Both the position numbers and the translations under genes were made by a program. A stretch of 64,000 nucleotides of DNA, taken from Branchinecta lynchi (Eukaryota; Arthropoda; Branchiopoda; Anostraca; Branchinectidae). The stretch is taken from assembly GCA_023053575.1 (NCBI GenBank), contig JAKZAP010000001.1, positions 15,206,849 to 15,270,848 of the forward strand. The letters are read 5' to 3'. Every line of letters begins with the position of its first letter. Position 1 is the stretch's first letter. Shown here in pieces: positions 1 to 10,100 of the stretch. The notes beneath the pieces were generated by a model. That model saw only the letters and a program-made list of their open reading frames with translations, did not search any database and was not told where the DNA came from.

Positions 1-6
1 AGCCTA

Positions 7-402
7 GTTGTGTTTTTGCAGATACCATGGTATCTGATACCACGGTCTAAAGTCGTTTTTGCAGTTATCGTGGTGTTTGACACCACGGTCAAAAGGCGTT
101 TTTGCAGTTATCTTGATATCTGGCCAGTTATCGTGTATCAGATATTCAGATACTACGGTCCGACCGTGGTAACTGGTCGTGGTATCTGAAAAGTCATCTC
201 ACTTTCATCAAATTTTGTCAGGTTGGTGAGAAAGAAGAGAAAGAAGTTTAGCACTTGGTGATGTAACTGGATATCTGTCTTTCTTTTGGGATGACTTTAA
301 AAAGTGAGCACGTGTATCAGGTACCACGATAACTGCAAAAACAACTAATTGCAGATCCTGTTACCGTGGTAACAGATACCAAGGTATCAGCAAAAACGCA
401 AC
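7..402. mobile_element. Foldback MITE with TA target duplication
   Basis: Both ends carry the same sequence inverted: GTTGTGTTTTTGCAGATACC at the left and the complement of GTTGCGTTTTTGCTGATACC at the right, flanked by TA on each side (5-6, 403-404). Inside, GATACCACGGT-like motifs recur in both orientations, so much of the element can fold. TA duplication suggests the Tc1/mariner group; there is no coding capacity. Confidence 0.65.
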
Positions 403-717
403 TAGTGTATAGTGAAGTTCTATTAAACAATAGTTCATGTGTTTTGTAGGGAGAGAAGCTTCAGCTTAACCACTTTTCTATTGATAAACAAATATTTTTT
501 ACGTTTGTATTGTCATAACTCAGGTGCAGTATGAACTTAATATTGTCTACAAAATTATGCTGAAAGGGAGCAGCGAGAGATCTTAGCAACCACTTACCTG
601 TATATATTTTAGAGAATATTGTGACGGTGCAAATAACTAAATAGTGGGCTACTAAACTGAAAATTCTAGCAGAAGTATTTAGTCTACGAGCACGCATGGG
701 TCCTGTAAATATCGACA

Positions 718-912
718 CCGTCAGAAGTTTCATAACAGATAACAAAAGGATGTGCATTTTCAACGGACAACAACTCAACAGGCAACACTTCGGATGTAAT
801 CTCTTTCGGTTGTGACAACGTTATGCATAACAAGCATTGCCGAAGAGCCTAAAATGCCGAAAACGCATCTGCTGATTTTTCCAATATCATAAAGACAAAC
901 AAAAAAGTAATC
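718..912 (+). repeat. Dispersed repeat, copy 1
   Basis: Starts at CAGAAGTTTCATAACAG and shares block order with 37388-37583 (GGATG-GCATTT-CAAC, GGCAACACTT, GCATTGC-GAA-AGCC, ATCATAA-GACAAAC). Same orientation in both copies; class unknown. The neighbouring stretches 403-717 and 913-2461 hold nothing I can assign. Confidence 0.6.
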
Positions 913-2469
913 TACGCCATTGTGGATCTTCAGTTATCGCAGATTTTATTTTCATTTCTTACTGGGTTTCCATCCCTTTATTCTACAAATTTCTTTTTTC
1001 ATCAATTTCAGAATAACATTTAAGCTACGCGTACACACAGTCTGAGAAGATTTCGCATGCAAAAAGAAATATGGGAAATTCAGGTCACTATTCGCGTCAA
1101 ATTTTCTAAAGTTTGTTAACAAATGCCAATGTCGACATTGTCAAGGTCAACACTATCACACAAACTGGTCCAAACTGTTTGCAACCTGGTGCGACCCCGG
1201 GTGCGGAATACGGAAAATTTGCACAGCTGAAATTTCTGACCGGTGGAGCACCTCGGAAGCAACAAGCGCGGGCCTCATCTGCACTGGAAAAGAGTCAAAC
1301 GTGGAAAATGCAAAAAGCGGTGTAGTGCCGTTCGATTTATCAATGACATCGGAAACTCGAAATCTCGGAACTATGGATAGTTGGAACGACTAGGGGCCTA
1401 AAGTGAAGCAGCAATAAAGGATACCTGTGAAGACACAACTAAGTCGGCCCGGCCAAGAACTCGGCTATTTCCAGAATTTGGTATGTTATCCGACATATTT
1501 TAATCGAAGGAACGTATAGCAGAAATTATAGCAATACATTGTATTTAAAACCCAAACTTCACAAAATTCCATTATTAGTCGTCCTTGATTTTTTGGAAAC
1601 AGCGAAATAATGCGAAATCAAACTCATAATTAGGATTTACCCTGAAATTATTGCGCATTGTTCTTGGACATGTTATGACGTTTCAAACTGAAAATTATTC
1701 CCACGCTGATTGAAAACAAAATGGAACTTGCATTTTTTATCTGATGTGAACATATCATGTAATATTGAAATAAACTACTGTGACACACCGATAGTTGACT
1801 TTGACCACATTAAAGTATAACTTAAAAGGTCTTAGATAGGACAATCTAGTTACCCAGCACTTATTCACTTAAAGAAGCTTGAAAATCCAGCGAAGCTGCG
1901 TTACTTCGTTGCTCCACTATTCACGGATAATCGACTTCCAAATAGTGGAGTTTCATTGCTGATTCGTATGCTCTATGCGCTTGTATCTGTGTTGTAGGAT
2001 CGATGAAAACGATTTGCGAAAAATAAGTGTTCACACAGTGAGCTCGCTTCCCGTAAGCTGATCACTGGCCACAGAAACGCCGCGTATGTATTGAGATTCA
2101 GTTTGTCTGCGTCATAGTAGAAATTTACGTTGTGAGGACGATCGTAGATATTCTGAACGTCATTCTAGAGCAAGTAGTGAAAAATAAAAAAAATCCTTTA
2201 ACATAATACAAAAAATATAGTGCATTCAGTTAAATGATATAAAAATAAGTTGGCTTTTCAGTTAAACTTTAAGTGGATGAAAATGACAAAGGATCGGTCT
2301 GCTTTTGTTCTAGAGATTGGGGCAAACTGTCACAATTCTTTCCATCTGCCTCTGGTAGGACCAATCTTTTAAATTAACAAGACCAAAGTTTTCACTAGGA
2401 TCCCAAACTGGGATGTACCTTGACATTCTTGATTCAGTCATTATCGCTGTTGACAGAGAGGGAGATGAT

Positions 2470-2640
2470 CAAGGCCGTATCCAGGGGCTAGGGGGCTGAC
2501 CCCACCCCCGAAACCTACAAAAATAACCATTTGTATAGGCTTTTCCCTCTGATCCATGTTTTTTTTGTACCTTTTTGCCCGACCCGCAGGCGAACCCCCC
2601 CCCCCCCCCCCCCCGACATAAATTCCTGGATACGGGCCTG
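2470..2640. mobile_element. hAT-type MITE with poly-C core, copy 1
   Basis: Termini CAAGGCCGTATCCAGG and, inverted, CAGGCCCGTATCCAGG. The flanking 8-mers GAGATGAT and GCGATGAT differ at one base, as expected of an aged 8-bp target duplication. A run of 20 C occupies the centre. Same family as 8411-8607. Confidence 0.8.
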
Positions 2641-2650
2641 GCGATGATAT

Positions 2651-3535
2651 CACATTTATTCAAACAATGTTTACAACGGATACGTCAGCTACGATTGTTC
2701 ATCAGCGATATTTCGGCCCAACTTCCCCCTCACGGATACGTCAGCTACGATTTTTCATCAGCGATTCTTCGGCCCAACTTCCCTTTCGGCCCAACTCCCC
2801 CCTCACGGATACGTCAGCTACGATTCTTCATCAGCGATATTTTGGCCCAACTTCCCTTTCGGCCCAACTTCCCCCTCACGGATACGTCAGCTACGATTCT
2901 TCATCAGCGATATTTCGGCCCAACTTCCCTTTCGGCCCAACTTCCCCCTCACGGATACGTCAGCTACGATTCTTCATCAGCGATATTTCGGCCCAACTTC
3001 CCCCTCACGGATACGTCAGCTACGATTCTTCATCAGCGATATTTCAGCCCAGCTTCCCTTTCGGCCTAACTCCCCCCTCACGGATACGTCAGCTACGATT
3101 CTTCATCAGCGATATTTCGGCCCAACTTCCCCCTCACGGATACGTCAGCTACGATTCTTCATCAGCGATATTTCGGCCCAACTTCCCCCTCACGGATACG
3201 TCAGCTACGATTCTTCATCAGCGATATTTCAGCCCAGCTTCCCTTTCGGCCTAACTCCCCCCTCACGGATACGTCAGCTACGATTCTTCATCAGCGATAT
3301 TTCGCCCCAACTTCCCTTTCGGCCCAACTTCCCCCTCACGGATACGTCAGCTACGATTCTTCATCAGCGATATTTCGGCCCAACTTCCCCGAAGTTCAAC
3401 CAGAGGTTTGACAGCCTGAAGAGGACCATTGCCAAGAAGGGCCGAAATATCGCTGATGAAGAATCGTAGCTGACGAATCCGTTGTAAACATTGTTTGAAT
3501 AAATGTTTCAAAGTCAGCTTGGGCTCAAAGAATAT
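2651..3535. repeat. Foldback element with internal tandem array
   Basis: The left arm starts ATTCAAACAATGTTTACAAC and continues into GGATACGTCAGCTACGATT; the right arm at 3430-3505 is its inverted copy. Between them lie about 11 tandem units of 57 or 74 bp, each GGATACGTCAGCTACGATTC plus TTCATCAGCGATATTTCGGC; the longer ones duplicate the short segment GGCCCAACTTCCC. A conserved AGTCAGCTTGGGCTC follows the right arm. Related copies are at 22091-22250, 32665-32905 and, split by a LINE, near 8150-9910. The plan (inverted arms, tandem core, fixed 3' flank) resembles Helentron-associated or foldback elements; class not settled. Confidence 0.8.
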
Positions 3536-4305
3536 TTATCTACGAAGTACGGATGATATAACAGCACATGTCTCCAGCTGATCTCCTGACACCATAATCC
3601 GCGGCAGAGTTTGTCAGAAGCCGGTTAAACTACGGACGCGATGAGAAAAAAAAACTGGAAGAGAAAATAGAGCATGTTTTCTCTTCCCCGTGTCTGCAGA
3701 ACCAATATCTTGATCAAGAATTGTGTAGCTCCGCTGAATTTCCGGTTTGTTCCCGAATCCGGCCGGATAGTTGACCATAATGAGAAAACAGCAAAGATAT
3801 GTATTTATTTATTCATTTATTTCCCTCAGAACTGAGTAACAGAACTATGCCTACACCATCTGGTCCATTGGATGACACGTAAATATTACACACGATTTCG
3901 ACAACTAATACACACGATCTCGACAACTAAGTTACACTTATTTACGCGCTATATTATTCACTTGTTAAAAAATGGGTAAAGGTTGTGGGTTTGGAGGGCT
4001 ACCGAAGTTTTTTATAAAAGTTGGTCATCTTTTTCCTCAAAATTAAAACTGGGTTTTAATTTGTGGTATAAAACCCACATTTCTTCTTACACTCCAATCG
4101 AACTGATCACTGACTACCGCCGCACGCTGGAACTTATTCTATTGCGATAGACCCTACCATGAACGAATTATCAAATTTTCCCTTCGTTATTTTCCGAGGA
4201 GTTCCTGTCGGGACGTTAAAATGGACAAACAGAAAATATGTCATTTTTAAAACAATCAATATTGTAACTTCAAGAACAGCCATCGGGGCAAGCAATTAAG
4301 ATTTG

Positions 4306-4661
4306 CAAATCCTGATAAGCCGTACTATTGACAACTGTAAGTAAGTAAGTAAGTAAGTATATTTATAACCCACAAAATGTTCTACAACAGAAAAGTCTGG
4401 AGTAGAGATAAATAAAGAAAAAAGAAAAGAACAAAAGACAACAGGAAAATAACATACGAAACATACAATAGGCCTCCAACTATCAATCAGAAAAGTCTAA
4501 TCAGTCGGTGATGCGGCATCAGACGTAAACGAGACTTCTGACGGAAATCAGAATGCAAATCTTGCAGCCGCGGTAAAATGTCAGTAGCTCCGTAAGATTT
4601 AATGATCTCGGAATTATTAATGGGTTTCCAAATCCTGATAAGCCGTAATATTGACAACTGT
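4306..4661 (-). mobile_element. Retroposon with (CTTA)n tail and 33-bp target duplication
   Basis: The 33-bp segment at 4306-4338 recurs at 4629-4661 with one mismatch. The ~290-bp insert begins (AAGT)n followed by ATATTTATAACCC, i.e. on the minus strand it ends in TATAAATA plus (CTTA)n. The same tail occurs at 39220 and 26220. A long, exact direct repeat plus a simple-repeat tail is the signature of reverse-transcription-mediated insertion. Surrounding 3536-4305 and 4662-5838 hold no gene I can support. Confidence 0.7.
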
Positions 4662-5838
4662 GAAACGAGAAAAATAGTTTTCTAACACAGTTATTGGGCC
4701 TTTGAAAATTTCTGCCGATTATGCAGTTAACGCTGTAACCGTTAAAAGCTTTAAGTGGATATACGTAAGATTCCTACTCTGCTTAATTTTAAATATTTGT
4801 TTGTACCATATAGAGGTACATAGAGGTGAAAGCTTTTTTATGATGCAATATATATATTGACCAATGACCACTAAGAATGTGGTTATAGCTACACTTAGCT
4901 TCTATTTTCCTGGATATTGCCAAACTGTATGCAAGAGCACACAAATAATAGTACATCTTGATTCAACACGTTCTTTTTATCTCCAAGTCAACCCTATCGT
5001 CTCTTCTTCTGTCGATTTGGTCCGCTCTAAAAGTTTTTAATGTATTCCGGCCCAATCATCGATCCAATCAAAAGACCAACAGCAAATACAACTTAAGCAT
5101 ACTGATTCACCCTTATTTCGCCATCAAGCCATGCTACACGGACTATTATGCTGTTTCTAGTTTTTGGGGTTTTGACACGATTTCGGCCGAAATATCCATC
5201 CGATGGAAAAACAAAAAGCTTTTCAAGATTCAGTCCCTTCAAGTCCCTTTACCCGAAATCAACCACCCAATCAAACTGAATGGCAGAAGTTTTCAGCCCC
5301 TAATTTTCTAAGCAGCTCCCGACTACTGCATGCTTAAAAGTTTGACGGATGAGTCAAGCAAAGAAATACATGGCATCTTATCAGATTTAGTCATCGCAGA
5401 ATCACATCAGTCATATTCTTTAGTAGTTTCCCTTACACACCTGTCTATAAAACGGAGACTTATCCAGCTGTAAAATACATTTCCTATAAGCATAAAAAAC
5501 TTGGCACTCAAGAAACAGTAAGCTGTCGGGCAAAAATAAGGTCATGTGGTCTTCATGTTCTTCACGTATGAGTAACGATAATTACAGGAGCAAGGTAGAT
5601 GCTAGAAAGATCAGGAGTGTGCATGAAACACAATGCAATCACAATGTCTGTCTGTCGGTCTTACTGAGACCGGGCGAGTTTTGAACACTTCATTGTCAAG
5701 CATCCTTTCCCTTTCCGCTTTAGTTTCAGTTGTGATATACGGTAACGGAAATGGTCAAATGCCAACTCCGGAGTTGGCGAAAATCTTTAAATCTGGGAGT
5801 TAAGGGAAGTGTTAAGATAAGAAAAACTGTAATTTTAG

Positions 5839-5990
5839 ACGAAAATCAACTCTCCGAATCCGATGTTTAAAAGATGAAGATGGTGGTGTTTACGAATGTC
5901 GACCTTCGAGCATAATGGGTCAAGGTCCAAGCTCCAAAGCCAGAGTGACAATCACGAAGAGCCCCAAGCTTCCTATTAGACCTGGTAATG
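5839..5990 (+). CDS. Exon: C-terminal half of an Ig domain, neuregulin/Vein-like gene
   Basis: The exon starts after the acceptor ATTTTAG and ends at the donor GTAAGA. The frame gives RIRCLKDEDGGVYECRPSS followed by SKARVTITKSP. The DEDGGVYEC segment is the conserved Ig motif (D-x-G-x-Y-x-C) around the second disulphide cysteine, and KARVTI is the last beta strand. The exon enters in phase 2 and leaves in phase 1; its last G joins TT of the next exon as a Val codon. An Ig followed directly by an ErbB-type EGF is the layout of neuregulins and Drosophila Vein, so I infer a secreted or membrane-tethered ErbB/EGFR ligand. The exon with the first Ig cysteine and Trp was not found upstream; it may be outside the window or hidden among repeats. 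A general Ig/EGF adhesion protein is the alternative. Confidence 0.75.
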
Positions 5991-6299
5991 GTAAGATTCA
6001 CCTTTTCATTTCTGCCTCTGGTCAAAATAAGCCGTTGCTTAATCATATTTTTAATATACAGCTTCTTCGTTTTCTTTCTCCTTCTCCATACCTGTGTACA
6101 TTTATTATGCTAGAAATGTTACGAAATTGTGCTAGACAGATGCGAATGTATTTCTGTTCTGTACCGTATTTCAGTCATCACGTTTGAAAGTAAATTGTTA
6201 CTTATTTTGTTATTCTGTCTTTTTTCCAATCTGCGGTTTCTATAATATAGTCGATACGAATATTTTCAGTCTCTATTATGTTATGTTACAAACTGACGG

Positions 6300-7400
6300 G
6301 CGAAGCCCAGTCTGAATGGTGCAGTTTGGCACTGCCGTAATGTTAGTCCGTCGCTTGATCTGTTCCTCTGGCTCCGTTTCGCTAGTTCGGACATTTCCAC
6401 ACAAGCTCGGACGGTGAAACTTGACATTTATTCAAAGGACGGACACTAAATGGAATCTAATTTCCCGGATTCGATCATCCGTGTGGGGTTACTGGGATGG
6501 AGGATGCGAGATTTTGTGGCCCGCCTAAGTTACGAATAGGTGAAGCGACTCGAGTGAAACTTGATGGGTGGTGGGAGTAAACGCCGAGATTTTCAGTTTA
6601 TTTGCCTGAACCGTATCCTACCACGGGGGGGGGGGGGGGGGTCGGAGGGGTATTATAAAAAAATTATAACATGCGTGGGGACCAAACAAATGGACTGATA
6701 GGGTATGGGTCCTAGATGCTTTATTTTTAGGTCCGGACCATATCTGGTCTCGGCGAGGGAGTTGGAGGGGAGTACCGGACATTATGGTGTTCCGATTCGG
6801 ATTAAACTTGGTGGGAATAGTTGAAGGGGGTGGGGTGGAAACAGTATGATACACATATGAAGCAAACGGAAGAAGGATAGGGATGAAACATGGGCGGTAC
6901 AAAGGTCATAGACACTGGACGTCCCATTGACCTGATACGATCTTACTGTGTCCAGACCGGATACGATCTCTGTTAGGGAGATGAAAGAGGGGGGAGGCAT
7001 TTTGGGGAAGTTCTGAGATTCGATTGAAACTTGAAGGGTGGTAAGATTAAAATGCCCTACGTGTAATATTTCTGCGTCAGAATCGGATCCGGCATCGACA
7101 GGGGGATGCCGGAGGTTGTCAGACATGCAACAAACTCTCGAAAGAATATCTCCATTTGGATGCACCTAACAGTCGGCAAGAACACATGCCCGTGATTTTC
7201 CGTTTAAAGGTACGAGCTGCATCTCGCGACTCATGGGGGAATTGGAGGGGGGATCGAAAATATTGTGTCGCGCTTGGTGGAGTGATCGGGACGGGAGAGG
7301 GGGTTCCTGATATCTTGCTTTCTCTCGAAAGCATGATCCGGTCCGCATGGAACTCGATAGTCTGGGAAAGCGCAAGTCCTACGTCCAGACCTTTATGCGA
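6300..7400. repeat. G-rich tandemly organised repeat (intron of the ligand gene)
   Basis: Repeats of a loose 150-200-bp module containing (C)GATCGGGATGAAACTTG-GTGGG followed by G-rich runs such as GGGGAGTTGGAGGGG. The same module recurs at 47560-48330 in the minus-strand intergenic region. Includes 17 G at 6625-6641. Open frames on both strands here (up to 127 codons) follow the repeat and are not genes. Confidence 0.55.
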
Positions 7401-7516
7401 CCCTTAGCTGAAATACATTTTAAGTAACTTTGCAAGTGCCGTATGGGCTTTCAGCTCTTGTTTTTTGACGAACCTCCCGTTCCATTACAAGTACAATGAG
7501 TATTTCTTTATTCCAG

Positions 7517-7625
7517 TTTCTTCGACACTGTGGCCACTAATTGCTTTGCCTTGCCCAATCGGATCTTTCTGTTTGAACGGCGGAACTTGTAAATACTACG
7601 AAGCCGTCGGCGAACTTGTCTGCCA
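7517..7625 (+). CDS. Exon: EGF domain, cysteines 1-4 (neuregulin/Vein-like)
   Basis: Acceptor CTTTATTCCAG, donor GTAAGT. It enters in phase 1 from the Ig exon and leaves in phase 2 (TGC CA). It encodes a short linker, then CPIGSFCLNGGTCKYYEAVG and ELVCQ. The CLNGGTC core is the hallmark of EGF domains. Spacing is C-x5-C-x5-C-x10-C; ErbB ligands usually have seven residues between Cys1 and Cys2, so that loop is two shorter here. Cys5 and Cys6 are supplied by the exon at 16557, with the split just before the C-x-C motif. The intervening intron is almost 9 kb and holds two degraded LINEs and several DNA-element insertions. Confidence 0.85.
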
Positions 7626-7795
7626 GTAAGTATTTGAGATTTATCTCGTCCAGTCAAATTCCTAGAAATGTGCCAGTATTCCGGAATTCGAACGATGCGT
7701 CACAGTTGCACGGATGTCGTGGAGGTTCTTCGTTCAGTGTTTAGGACTATGTTCTACTGTCACCGCTTTATCTGGTTTCTGTATACAAAACACGC

Positions 7796-7960
7796 CAGTG
7801 AACCTCGGGAAGAACGAGAAACGTCACCCAAACGAATCCTCGAAAGTGATTCAAACCCTGTGTAAACCAATAAACAGCGTTCGTTGTAGTGACGTTTCTT
7901 GCTTTTCGCTAGGCAAACAGCGAATCTTCGTCGGCACGAAGAGTTAGTCCTTAAGAGTAC
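7796..7960 (+). repeat. Dispersed repeat shared with 27211-27375
   Basis: AGTGAACCTCGGGA-GAACGAGAAACGTCACCC, AACCAATAAACAGCGTT and CGGCACGAAGAGTTAGTC align in order with the copy at 27.2 kb (same orientation, many substitutions). Non-coding, class unknown. Confidence 0.6.
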
Positions 7961-8149
7961 TGGACGTTTTTCACGCGTGAACGTCACCCTAAAACACAAC
8001 AATACCTACTTTTTGCCACGCCGACGGCCTTTGACCAGATGGCTCTTCATACAGTTGGCCTCGGGCCGTATATGAATGCTGAAATGGGTCTCTGAGATTG
8101 GTCCACATGACGGTATCTACGTTGTTGTTATGGTACGGACAGGGTGATA

Positions 8150-8272
8150 TGCAGGCACCATCATAATTGACAGTGCTAAACGGATAAGTCAGCTGAATTT
8201 TAATAGAGCTACGTTTCAGCACTTCCTGGCAAGGGTCCTCTTCAGGCTCAAGCCGCTCAAGCTCGAGAATGA
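8150..8272. repeat. Left part of a foldback element split by a LINE
   Basis: CACCATCATAATTGACAGTG and AGTCAGCTGAATTTTA are present inverted at 9821-9885. The sequence continues CTTCCTGGCAAGGGTCCTCT, the core also seen in the foldback elements at 3.4 and 32.7 kb. The plus-strand LINE at 8273-9820 therefore sits inside this element. Confidence 0.6.
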
Positions 8273-8453
8273 ACTTCAATGGGGTTCGTCCAATCACGCT
8301 TACCTCAGTTTTCTCTAAATTTTACGAAGGTTTTCTGACTGATTGGCTCAAGTCAGAGATTGAAGAACTTATCGATCCGAAGCATTTTGGTAATCAGCGT
8401 GGCCTCTCTACAGGCCCGTATCCAGGAACTTATTTAGGGGGGGGGTGCCTTTC

Positions 8454-8484
<31 letters not shown>

Positions 8485-9820
8485 GCCTGCGGGTCGGACA
8501 AAAAAGTGCAAAAACGATATAAATCAGAGGGAAAGCCTATGAAAATGATTACTTTTGTCTGTTTCGGGGGGGGGGGGGGCAACCACTCCCCACTGGATAC
8601 GGCCTTGCCTCTCTACTACCCACTATCTTGTAAGCTTACTGGATATAATACATACAAAACTGGAAAACCCTGATGTTTAGCTAAATCTACTTCTCATCGT
8701 CCAGCAAAAAGCCTTTGATCTGATTAACCACAATATTTTAGTTGAAAAACTCCTAAAATAATTTCATGCTAACCCTAACCTTGTCAGAATATTAGCTTCT
8801 TTCCTTTCCTGTAGAACTCAATCTGTAAAGTATAAAAATGTCTATTCAGACGTCCTTCCAGTTTACTGTTGCGTACCCCAGGGTACCCTCCTTGGCCCGC
8901 TCCTGTTCCTGATTATGATAAACGGACTTACGACTGAACACCGTGACCGCTGGAAATTTGTTGACGACATGTCCTTACTGGAAAAATGCCGGAAAACTTG
9001 AAGAGCTCAGCCATGGAAATCATGGAGGATATTACCAGTGACGCTGCACAGTCCGACATGACTGTCAATGCCAAAAAGTCAAATATCATGACTATCAGTT
9101 TCTTGAAGAGCACGCCTTCGTTCAAGCAACCAATCCCTCCGGAGATGTCTGTCCAGCAGTGCAAGCTCCTCGGTATCACTATCTCGAGCGATCTGAAGTT
9201 GGAGGCCTCACGTCGCTAACATCACAAAGCAAACTAATTTGGCGCGTTTCTACGCTTAAATTCTTCTCCAAGCTTTCTTGCACTAAAATCCAGCTTTTAA
9301 GAATTTATGCAAGTTTTATCCGCCCTATTGTTGAATATTCTTGTCCGGTTTGGCATTTCGGGTTAACTGTTTTCCAATCTAATTCAATAGAGTCAGTCCA
9401 GAAGCGAGCATTAAGAATTATTTATGGTCAAGGTAAACTCCCATATCACTTCCTTCTTAAGCATTTCCAGCTCACTACTTCAATAAAGCCTTGACAAATC
9501 CACGTTTCTAAGATTTATTCCCCCGCCTTTTCAACCTTTAAGATCCCGACCTCAAAGACCCAACTCCCAGAAAGTCCCCACCCTTCAACCTCTCCCACCA
9601 ATCCACGAGAGATACAGGAAGAGGCTCATTCCTGCGTTTGTAAACCTTATTAACCAGTGATTTGTGTATCATTTTCTTGTGTTGACTCAGTTTCTCGTTG
9701 ACGATCGGTTTTTATCTGATAAGTGTGTAAATAAGCTGACGTGAAGCGCCAATCCGACGCCACGCGCTGTGAAAGCCGTTTTTTAAATTAAAGTCTCTCT
9801 CTCTCTCTCTCTCTCTCTCT
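8273..9820 (+). mobile_element. 5'-truncated LINE (Jockey/CR1-like reverse transcriptase), broken
   Basis: The frame opens inside the reverse transcriptase: RPITLTSVFSKFYEGFLTDW and EEIDPK-like HFGNQRGLST. After a MITE insertion (8411-8607) it resumes in several frames with QKAFDLINHNIL, VPQGTLLGPLLFL, FVDDMSL (the catalytic F-x-D-D box) and FIRPIVEYSCPVWHFGL, ending LIPAFVNLIN and stop near 9658. Frameshifts and stops make it inactive. A 28-bp (CT)n at 9793-9820 marks the 3' end. Confidence 0.85.
8411..8607. mobile_element. hAT-type MITE with poly-G core, copy 2, inside a LINE
   Basis: Starts CAGGCCCGTATCCAGG, ends CTGGATACGGCCTTG. Perfect 8-bp TSD CCTCTCTA at 8403-8410 and 8608-8615. Contains 29 consecutive G (8454-8482) and a further 14 G at 8566-8579. 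It interrupts the LINE reverse transcriptase frame right after GLST. Confidence 0.92.
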
Positions 9821-9910
9821 AATATAGCTCTAATAAAATTCAGCTGACTTGAGCACTGTCAATTATGATTCGCAGTCAGCTTGGGCTGAAAGAATATTTA
9901 GGCACCATCA
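9821..9910. repeat. Right part of the split foldback element
   Basis: Inverted match to 8150-8212 (AGCTCTAATAAAATTCAGCT and CACTGTCAATTATGATT), followed by the AGTCAGCTTGGGCT flank shared with the copies at 3.5, 22.2 and 32.9 kb. Confidence 0.6.
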
Positions 9911-10100
9911 TTAAGTCCCATACGGAAAAGCCGAGCACCCCTCCCCCCCTCCCACACAACTTTTTATAGATTCGGTAAAACTATTCTGTGTTTTTTCGAT
10001 AGCAAACTATTCGGTATATTTACGGAGGTTCGGTAGTTACACAGAATCCTAAATAGGCTATCGGTACAAACCTATTCGATATAATACGATATGATACTTA
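9911..10100. repeat. ATTCGGTA-rich repeat, first block
   Basis: Repeated GATTCGGTA, TTCGGTATATTTACGGAG and TCGGTAGTTACACAGAATCC motifs. A second, longer block is at 13130-13500. Non-coding; class unknown. Confidence 0.5.

Noticed and set aside
2575..3254. Overlapping 164- and 195-codon plus-strand frames with repeated RIRQLRFFISDI peptides
   Set aside because: They are translations of the 57/74-bp tandem array in two frames; the array and inverted arms explain them fully.
4958..5311. 117-codon plus-strand frame containing ISIRWKNKKLF, considered as the first half of the Ig domain
   Set aside because: No cysteine at the right distance before the Trp, no usable donor at its end in the required phase, no acceptor. 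Probably chance.
7119..7407. Four overlapping frames on both strands
   Set aside because: Mutual shadows within the G-rich repeat of the ligand intron.
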